From the NCBI GenBank assembly GCA_963693315.1, contig OY856186.1, positions 367,529,859 to 367,593,858 of the forward strand: 64,000 nt of DNA. Direction: 5' to 3'. Made by a program: the position numbers and the translations under genes. The notes under the pieces were generated by a model. It ran no database searches, was not told the origin of the DNA, and saw only the letters and a list, made by a program, of their open reading frames with translations. Positions 56,391 through 64,000 of the stretch are shown here, in pieces (positions within the stretch are counted from its first letter, which is position 1; each line of letters starts with the position of its first letter). Source of the DNA: Diogma glabrata. Taxonomy: Eukaryota; Arthropoda; Insecta; Diptera; Cylindrotomidae.

Positions 56391-58984
56391 ACTCTTTATT
56401 TGTTATTTCACCTATATTCCTTGTATTGTATGTCAAGTTTGAAATAGAACAAAAATGTTCAGGTTCAAAAATCGAGTTTTTGATTCGTCCCAAAAACATT
56501 TGTCATATCATATTTGTCTTTTAAAAAATACTCTTAGTAAAAATTAAAGGAACCCGAGTCGATATTTAACTACTCTTTAAAATCTACAAATTCTACTATT
56601 TAGAATTTAAAGTATTTAAGTATCACTTATTTTCAATACAAAAATAACATCTACATAACTCTTACAAGGGCTACTTACCGGAAAAAATCCCATTTGAGTT
56701 GTTAAATAGACGTTAAAAAAAATTTCTTCCCACCTTTTCCGTAATATTAAAAAACAAAGAGAAAAAAAAATTGTTTGAAGATAATATAATAAACAAAAGA
56801 AAAGAAAGAACAAGAAATATACGAATATAGAAAAATAAAACATATTTTTATATATTCTAACATGGCTGGTTTTATTTAACATTTTAGGAAATAATTTACA
56901 TGCGTTTAAGTGAATTGAATAGTTTTAATGTTATTTGAATATAAAATTATGTGCGAAAGAAATTTTTTAGTTAATCTAATATAAATAATCTCGCTAAACA
57001 ACAAGGCCCTCTTAATAATTAACTTTAGTGATTTAAAAAAAATATTATAATAATTTGATATTTTTTATTTGTCTTGTTTTATGTCGATTTATCGATATTT
57101 TGATTTAATTTTTTATAATACTGAGAAATTTATGGAAAATTAGTATTATTTGCTACACATAATTCAAATATTTAAATTTTTTGATTTCTGATTTTGGTCT
57201 TTTAAATTGTATCATTAAAAAATGGCGAAAAAATGGACACATCCTTTACAAACAAAATCAAACTCATACATTTCCAATTTAGAACTTAAATATACGAGCG
57301 CTATCTTCATGTATAAAAATGTTTGTCGGGTTTGATGCGAAATAGATCGGAATCGTAAATAGTTTTTGAAGATTTTAATAAGATGTTAATTTTGTACGTT
57401 GATAGAATTGATGGGACTTTTTAAGTTCTTAGGATATGATAGTACTTAGTAAGGTGTTGAAGAACAGGCTTATTTAGGTGAAAAGTAGTATTTTAAGAAT
57501 AAGTAGACTGTAAATAGTATTTTGAGATTCTAATTAGATGTTAAATAGTAAGTTTTTAGATTTTGTAGGAGTTAAAAAGTTTATCGAGAAGAAAAAGTTC
57601 TTATTTACAGGCAATATAGGACTAAAAGGACTAAAATAGCTACATTTGAGAATGTCGACCACTTAAATCGTAGTTAAAGTTCGACTCGGGAATGGACTAA
57701 TGAAATTAATGCAACGCAGTACATTAATAGTTAGTATAAAAAAGAAAACTAGTAACGAAGCATCGGTGCAACGGATTAACACTATAAAATTGTACCACGT
57801 AACTTTTTATTAAACGTCTTAAATTATTTTTAGGTTATCCATTATCCACTGTAACTGCTATTGACAACAAATCAGAAACTATTCTTCAACTTTAGAAAAC
57901 TTTAGGGTATGGTTACCCAAAAGCTTTGTTAGTCTATATTTGTGCTTTTAAATTTTTACCAAGAATTTATATTCACCCACGACAAAATATGAAACTTACA
58001 TAAAAAATACAATAAATAAGATTGTTTTCCTAATCGAATTAATTTAAAAGTGATGGAATATATTATAATTAATTGAATGGAGTTTTTGAATCCTGTTGCA
58101 TTTAAATATGGTAATCACTGGCGCCATTCTTCTTATTGTCTAGCATAACTAAATATGTAATGATAAATAACAGATTATATTTAATATTTTAGACTTTATA
58201 ATCGTTTCTTGATTAAAATATTAGATAAACCATTTTCATGTTCTATTATTGATATTTTTAGACAGTAACATCAATACTTTTGATATTTAGAGATTTATCC
58301 ATGTTTGAAAATGAACACAAACTTTTGGTGCTACAGCGAAAACATCAAAACAGTTATACAATTATCTATTATTAGTCTCTGGCGGCTGGCGTTTATTTCA
58401 AACTAGTTTTGAGAAAACATAGTGAATGCTTGAAACGGATGATTCAAAAATCTCCAATCATAACATGTTGTTCAAAAGCTTACTAATTAGTATGAGACCT
58501 ATTCTTTTTAAATTTGTCATTTACCTAGTCTATCATAGACTGCGGAGTTTTACTTTATTTTTTTTTTTAGATAAAACTACACAATTTCCTGTTTCACGTG
58601 TCTATCTTGTTATTTATATTGTCTCCTTCAAAAGAATTTTCCATTCTGTCTGTGAGCTTGCGATTACATCTACGTGATGCGGATGAAAAATGCGGAAAAT
58701 TAACCCAAAATCTGTGCGCATGGCCAGGGTGGAGTCTTGACCATTACAGGACAGGGAGAAGGGAGGAGACCTGTGAACTACATTCGTCTTGAAAATTAGT
58801 TTACTAAATTGAAAGTCGAGCTTGAATCCAAGCCTAGATATAAAGAGGCTCCTGTTCTAGCGACCTAAAAAAAGGTCATCGTACAAAAAAAATTGAGAAA
58901 ATAATTTATGAGGAAACGAGAAAACCAACTGGGTAGGTTGAAGTATAATAATCGAGTTGATTCGTCCAAAAATTCGAACTAAAA
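56391..58984. other. AT-rich DNA without recognisable genes
   Basis: Only random-looking short frames. A patch at 58670-58800 is noticeably less AT-rich (GGCCAGGGTGGAGTC...GGGAGAAGGGAGGAGACC) but matches nothing I know. Confidence 0.5.
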
Positions 58985-59033
58985 AAACAGATTTAACTAA
59001 ACCACAAAACTTGTGGTTTAGTTAAATCTGTTT
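58985..59033. repeat. Perfect 23-bp inverted repeat with 3-base loop
   Basis: The arm 58985-59007 (starting AAACAGATTTAACTAAACCA) is exactly inverted at 59011-59033, with AAC as the loop. A perfect stem this long is unlikely by chance. It may be the core of a hairpin element, a fold-back replication product, or an assembly fold-back. Confidence 0.92.
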
Positions 59034-59379
59034 CTCTCACAGAGCAACGAAAAAACCGGAAGCTAAAATATACATAATAATAAAACAATCTAAATTTAAT
59101 AAACAAATGGGGGCTTAGGAGAGTTCTTCAGTGAAACCGATGGATGATCGGAGGACAAAAGTGGTCTAACTTTGGCTCAGAGTGCCAATGACTATCATTT
59201 TCCTGCTCACTGAACCCCAAACCCTTCACAATCTAAAGGCATTCCCTGTGTTAAGAATAAAGAGGTTGGTCTATGTCTAGCGTGATGGTCAATCACAAGG
59301 ACCCCAACAACAGGTGATCAGTTTTCCGAACAGAATTAAAATCTCCTATTTTGTAGAGTATTAATCATTCTAGTTGCAC

Positions 59380-62120
59380 ACATTTTAGTTTTGTTCGTTG
59401 ATATGTCTTCATCCATCAGACTATACCGTTTTCTTTGTTATGATGGCGTGAGGTCGTTCTCAATGTTTGTAATTTCGAAGATAATACTTTTCTCCACTCT
59501 CATTCAATTATAGTCACATCATGCTAATCTTGGACACATAATCACATCATCCATGGCTGATCAATGAGCCATCACTAATAACGAAATATGACGCGATCCA
59601 ATCTCGTTGATTTTTATTTGTTACTTTTGAAAGGTAGTTCTTTAGAGTAGCATTATAATTCTAACATGTCATCAGATTAGAAGTGTCAAGAACTTGTGCT
59701 GGATTTATTTATTTCAAGCATCTAATAGATTTCCTAAAATATTGTAGACTCAGATTTTCTCCTTTAAACTGTATGAATCACCATCGGTACTCCATAATGA
59801 TTTATCCAATTTTTTACCACAGGTTCAGCGATGGTTGTTGCGTCTTAGTTTGGTATTGAGGATACCTCTGGCTACTTGCTAATAAATTTCAGTATAACCA
59901 ACACGTTCTTGTTGTTGCTATTGGTAGTCACAAATGATCCAGCCACATTTTTTTGGAATTATCTCGAACGCTGCTCGATGATTAGTTCCTAAATGGAACT
60001 TTTGACTGGACAAGTATTTGTTGGAAATATTTCACACATTTCACTATAGGCAACAATTATTTCCGGGCTATACAATAATTCCTTTCTGGTGTGAATAGTA
60101 TCTTCGAGTGATAAGCTATATTACTTTCTCTTGGGCATCAATTTTTGAAATATTCTCCTATACCATCATTGACAGCTTCCGTGTGTTTTTAATTTGGTAA
60201 AAGTCACTGGTGTTGTGCACAATAATTTTCGAAGTTCTACGAACATTATCTTGTATCGAGTAATTTATTTATCTTTCTCCGTTAGTTCATTTAGATTCAT
60301 AGTAACTATTTGTAAATTATGGATCAACACATCAATGGTTAATGTGCAATCTCCATAATTTGCGATTCTCTTGAAGTTTTTTGGATTTTACGATTCCTTA
60401 CTGCCCTGTTTGTATGCATACTATTTATAGTCACATTGTGCTCCACAACAAACTATAAAACACATTGCAACTGTGTGTCCAATTCGACGTTACAATGGCC
60501 ACATCTCAGACATCCATTTGGAAACTCCCGATGTAGTAGCATGGATAGACTCGCTCGATGTAAACATCTAATGTTCAAATGTACTGCCCAATGTTCAAAT
60601 ATTTTACTTTTTAATTTTTACTTGAAAGACGCGCAATCAAATCGATTGTAGGTTCATTTAATGTGTATCCATGTTTTGTTTTAGGTAGTTTTCATAGAAT
60701 AGTCTACCTATTTTTTAAGTTTAGTTTTTAATGTGTCACAAAAAAAAACCATACGCTAAATAAAAGCACACGGTTCATTAGACGTTCAAATGTTGGTGAT
60801 CCATTAGACAGCCCGAGTGATATAACATTAAACAACTACACTAAACTCCTCTTTCTGGACATCTACCTGCCGATAACACCTTTCCATATCTAATATGGGG
60901 AACCATTTAGTACCTCTTCCCCTACAGGAAATCTGCTTGTTTAATTGGCATCTCTAATCGCGTGTCAATTTTCTGCTTCCAATAATTTTCATTGGCCACA
61001 ACCCACAACCTTTGTGATCCATATTTTTTAGCCAATACGACCCATTATCATCCAATCCCAATTCCACTTCCCCACTTCCAATCTGACCATGATTGTTTCG
61101 GTATTATAGGTGACTTCTTTTCTCGATGATCCACCATTTTTTGTCTTACAGTTCACTCTCCACCTTTAATCTGAGTGGTCAACTCTATATTACCATATGT
61201 GAGTACTCCATTTCCATCATCTATTATGAATCCATTGGGTATAATGAAGTCCTAGATCAGAATGACTTCATCAACTAATATTTCAACCTAAAAGTTCGTA
61301 TTTCCTATTCTTATATCCGCAAACTTCTTTCCCCCAATAGCCGCACTTGACTGTTGCTGTTTGTATTTGAATTTTTTCTGCCAGTTGCAAAGCTCTTTTT
61401 ACTAAATCTGAACTGACGACTGTTAATTGTTAGGCAGTTACCATTTCTTACGATCCTTGAAATAGAGACGGGGATTTCGGACTTTCGGTTGATGAAGCCA
61501 GCTGGTCTGTTCTCTCTTCATTTTCTTGATATTTGAACAAACTTTTCACATACCAACCATCAGGTTCTACTGGTTATTTCTCTTTATTTACGCTGTAGTC
61601 CTTTCTAAACGCTGCATTTTGATTGCTGGTTTTACTATCACTTTTGATTTCTCATATTAGACAAAGTAAAACTATTGTTTGGGCCAATGCTTTAGTTGCC
61701 AATTGCCATCAAAGCGTCGCATGATGTCTGATGACGTTGTTAAAGATATCTTTGTATTTGAATTCTTTTTATGTCGTCTGGCGTTGAATTTTCATATGCG
61801 TGGAACTTTGAACTATTTCTGCTGCTTTACGAAGTTTAAATTTAATTCCTCATATTTGTTGAAACTGATGTTATGTTTTGGCAATGATTCCAACATATAG
61901 AAGTCTTTTTTCTAATTTTATATAAAAGTCGTCTACTTTTGATTGAATTTTTTGATTTTCTGATTGAACTTTTTACTCCAGCACTTCAACTCTTTCGGTT
62001 TTCTCCTGAACCTTTTCTTCCACGTTATAATTTTCATTCGTCTAAGACTGTATCTTATTTAAAAATATTTCTCCTTTTCAAAGTGCATAGCTTCTCGTCA
62101 TTAATTTAAAACTTACTTGT
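59380..62120 (-). pseudogene. Degenerate Ty3/Gypsy element C
   Basis: Minus-strand pieces in order from high to low coordinates. A gag-like, coiled, Lys/Glu-rich segment is at about 61900-62060. Protease-flanking sequence is at about 61150-61330 (DFIIPNGFIIDDGNGVLTYG). The integrase core is at about 59700-59860 (TIAEPVVKNWINHYGVP), followed by RYNATLKNYLSKV (about 59630) and a C-terminal part near 59400-59480. RT is largely missing between protease and integrase. There are many stops and shifts, so it is dead. Individual phrases are clear; the overall limits are approximate. Confidence 0.68.
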
Positions 62121-62453
62121 ATCAATGCTAATATAACAATCACCTAATTATCGCTAATGTGACACGGAGGTATATGAGATCTATTCGTTTTGATTTGTTT
62201 ATTTTCCAACTCTATCAGAGGCGGTGTAGTTTTATTTGATTTTCCTATTAGATAAAAATACTTAATTTTCTTCCTGCTTTTGTTTTGTTCAAATACTTAT
62301 AGTATTTAGATGATCTGTATATGGAACTGTTTTCTGCAAAGAGCATTTTCCAAAACATTGTTCTTTTTTTACATTGTGCTCCACAATCGTCACATTCTCC
62401 ACCACATAATTTGCTCGTTCAAAATATAACCTAAATCTCCCTTTTTTGTAATA

Positions 62454-62786
62454 CTAACTTATTAGATGCACGCCTTTTCGTTGCGTTCGTTGATTTTTGT
62501 TCATCCGAAAAACGACACCGTTTATCTTTGTTATGATGGCATAAGGTCCAGAAAAATATTTTTTTTTTATTACATCATACTCTAAAATCGTCACAATGTA
62601 TGTAACTGCATTAATTTTTGTTTTTTGTTTTGGAAAAATTCTATACATTTTTTCACTGTTTTCCTGTTTCCTACTTGTAACAACACTAATATTGTTTTCT
62701 TTAATATTGATTAACCATTTCAATTTGTCAACTCTTCTCCTTAAATGATGTGAAATAAAGTCATACGATAACTTAAGAAAAAACAA
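62454..62786 (-). pseudogene. Gypsy fossil D, integrase C-terminal segment
   Basis: 111 codons open on the minus strand. The end reads KYFSGPYAIITKINGVVFRM, the GPY/F-type C-terminal domain of Gypsy integrases. The DNA is alignable with 59385-59480 (shared TGTTATGATGGC and GTTCGTTGAT phrases), so it is a second copy of the element C lineage, in the same orientation and just upstream of it. Confidence 0.7.
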
Positions 62787-62789
62787 TTT

Positions 62790-63168
62790 CCAATTCTACT
62801 ACTGTCACCAACCAATTTACATATTTTTCACTAGACTTGAAAAATATCTTTTAAAATCTCTTTTTCGAGAACTTTTCTTTAAAGTTTGTTTCTGCTAATG
62901 ACCATGAAAATATTCTGAGAAATCGGATTTTGAAGAAAATTACAATTACCTGATTTTGGGCTTCGATACTCAATAATAATATACCAGCTCTTAATCTTGT
63001 AAACTCTAATGAATTTAAATTACTGCGTTTAAACATTCCTACATTTGATGCAATTATAGATGAAAAACGTGTTCTAGACAGAGTGGTGAAAAGTTGACCA
63101 TTTTTGATTTTCCTGAAACTTTGCATATAAGTAGTATGGACAAAATAAAAAATAAAAAAAAGGTTGCT
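62790..63168. other. Unassigned DNA before the second array element
   Basis: No recognised gene. The (A)n-rich stretch at 63140-63162 replaces the (GGGT)n run that precedes the other long copy. Confidence 0.5.
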
Positions 63169-64000
63169 GCATAGGATCTTGATGAAACGTTGACCAATGA
63201 TACAGGTTTACTTGAAAATGGAAGATCTGGATTCATTTCAAATTTGGACAAAATGGCGGGGGGTCTCCCGAACACCTCTAAGTTTAAATCTTGAATAACT
63301 TCTGATCCCGGGCTATGATCTTATTGAAATTTAGTATATAAGCTTTTAGTACTGTTTCCAAAATTTCTGCATACCAACTTCCGGTTTGTTACTTCCGGTT
63401 GAAAAGTTTTTTTCTCAGGTGTTTATCCCTACTGTAGCCTACAATTACCGATCGATTTTCATGAAACGTTGCGAAAAGCCTTTAAATGACACGAGAAAGA
63501 TTTTATCAGCTTTTGGAGCACATTGGATAAAAGGTTGGAAGGTTCACCATACAACAGGTGGTTTTTTCCACACATTATTTATGTTTGTTGGGAGCATAAA
63601 ACATTCATTCGTGAACGAATTTTGATGACACTTTGGAAAAAGACGCAAACATGTATGACAAAGAACTGATTAGTTTTTGAGCGATAGTGAACAAAGTGGT
63701 GGGAGGTCCCTGGAGCACCTGTTTTTTTGAAAGCTCTATAACATCTGTACCTGATAAGCGAATTGGATGAAACTTGGTACATGAGTATGTAGTACGGTTT
63801 ACAATAGTTCTGCATCCCAACTTCCGGTGTTTCACTTCCGGTAAAAAAAAATTGTTTGTACTTTTTTGAAGTTTTTTCAGTGTCTTCATGCACACTACAG
63901 CCTACAATAATGAAGTGAATATGATGAAACTTATGGAAAAGGGTTCAATTAGTGTGAGAAGATAATTATCATCTTTTGGGACACATTGATCAAAGTGGCG
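63169..64000 (+). repeat. Second long copy of the array-bearing repeat family, cut by window edge
   Basis: It begins GCATAGGATCTTGATGAAAC and reaches TTTGTTGGGAGCATA at 63584, 415 bp later, the same distance as in the copy at 32878. It then enters the first 629-bp unit, with the CTTCCGGT pair near 63820-63840. It is very similar to 32878-33710 and in the same orientation. The rest of the array, if any, lies beyond the window. Confidence 0.85.

Noticed and set aside
61679..61900. Plus-strand open frame with CFSC resembling a zinc knuckle
   Set aside because: It lacks the His and final Cys spacing and lies opposite the minus-strand Gypsy fossil.
1..64000. CRISPR arrays, bacterial operons, phage or ribosome binding sites
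   Set aside because: The tandem repeats have no unique spacers of constant length, and the coding content and base composition are those of a eukaryotic transposon-rich region.

Overview
The window looks like intergenic, transposon-dominated DNA from an arthropod, most likely an insect. It is strongly AT-rich, and every coding region I can support belongs to a mobile element. These are BEL/Pao, Ty3/Gypsy, Jockey-type LINE and R1-type LINE proteins, plus non-autonomous DNA elements. I see no host exon, tRNA, rRNA or CRISPR array. The species cannot be named from the sequence alone.

Layout. 1-5424 is the 5' part, on the minus strand, of a BEL/Pao retrotransposon. It has an LTR with internal tandem repeats, a tRNA-Tyr-type primer site, gag-protease, then RT-RNase H-integrase broken by two frame disruptions and running off the left edge. 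5.4-30 kb is mostly unassigned AT-rich DNA. It is punctuated by copies of a dispersed family that resembles Helentron-derived elements (10.57-12.26, 20.19-22.55 and 22.95-24.43 kb, with a relic at 28.6 kb). One copy carries a nested 813-bp Transib-like element. The same stretch holds an inverted copy of a second repeat family (18.2-20.0 kb) and an R1-type LINE fossil (27.7-28.6 kb, minus).

30.0-47.5 kb is a nested stack. A Jockey-type LINE with intact ORF1 is split inside ORF2: the endonuclease half ends near 32.43 kb and the RT half resumes at 45.437 kb. The roughly 13 kb between holds a 629-bp tandem array, a 0.7-kb inverted-repeat element and a complete Ty3/Gypsy element (38989-45210, minus). 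The Gypsy element has apparently identical 284-bp LTRs, an ATAC target duplication, a primer site, a polypurine tract, intact gag and pol, and a textbook -1 frameshift signal (GGGAAAC followed by a 12-bp hairpin) at the gag/pol junction. It is the only element here that looks young and possibly competent.

47.5-64 kb is a graveyard. It contains two degenerate plus-strand Gypsy copies (48.9-52.9 and 53.2-54.5 kb), a fold-back element (55.0-56.4 kb), a perfect 23-bp hairpin (58985-59033), two degenerate minus-strand Gypsy copies (59.4-62.1 and 62.45-62.8 kb), and the start of a second copy of the 629-bp array family (from 63169) running off the right edge.

The genes do not form a host pathway. 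What the window records is layers of insertion: LINE first, then the array-bearing insertion, then the Gypsy element. The most useful leads are the Gypsy frameshift signal, the array-bearing repeat family, the Transib-like element with a CACAGTG terminus, and the Helentron-like family.
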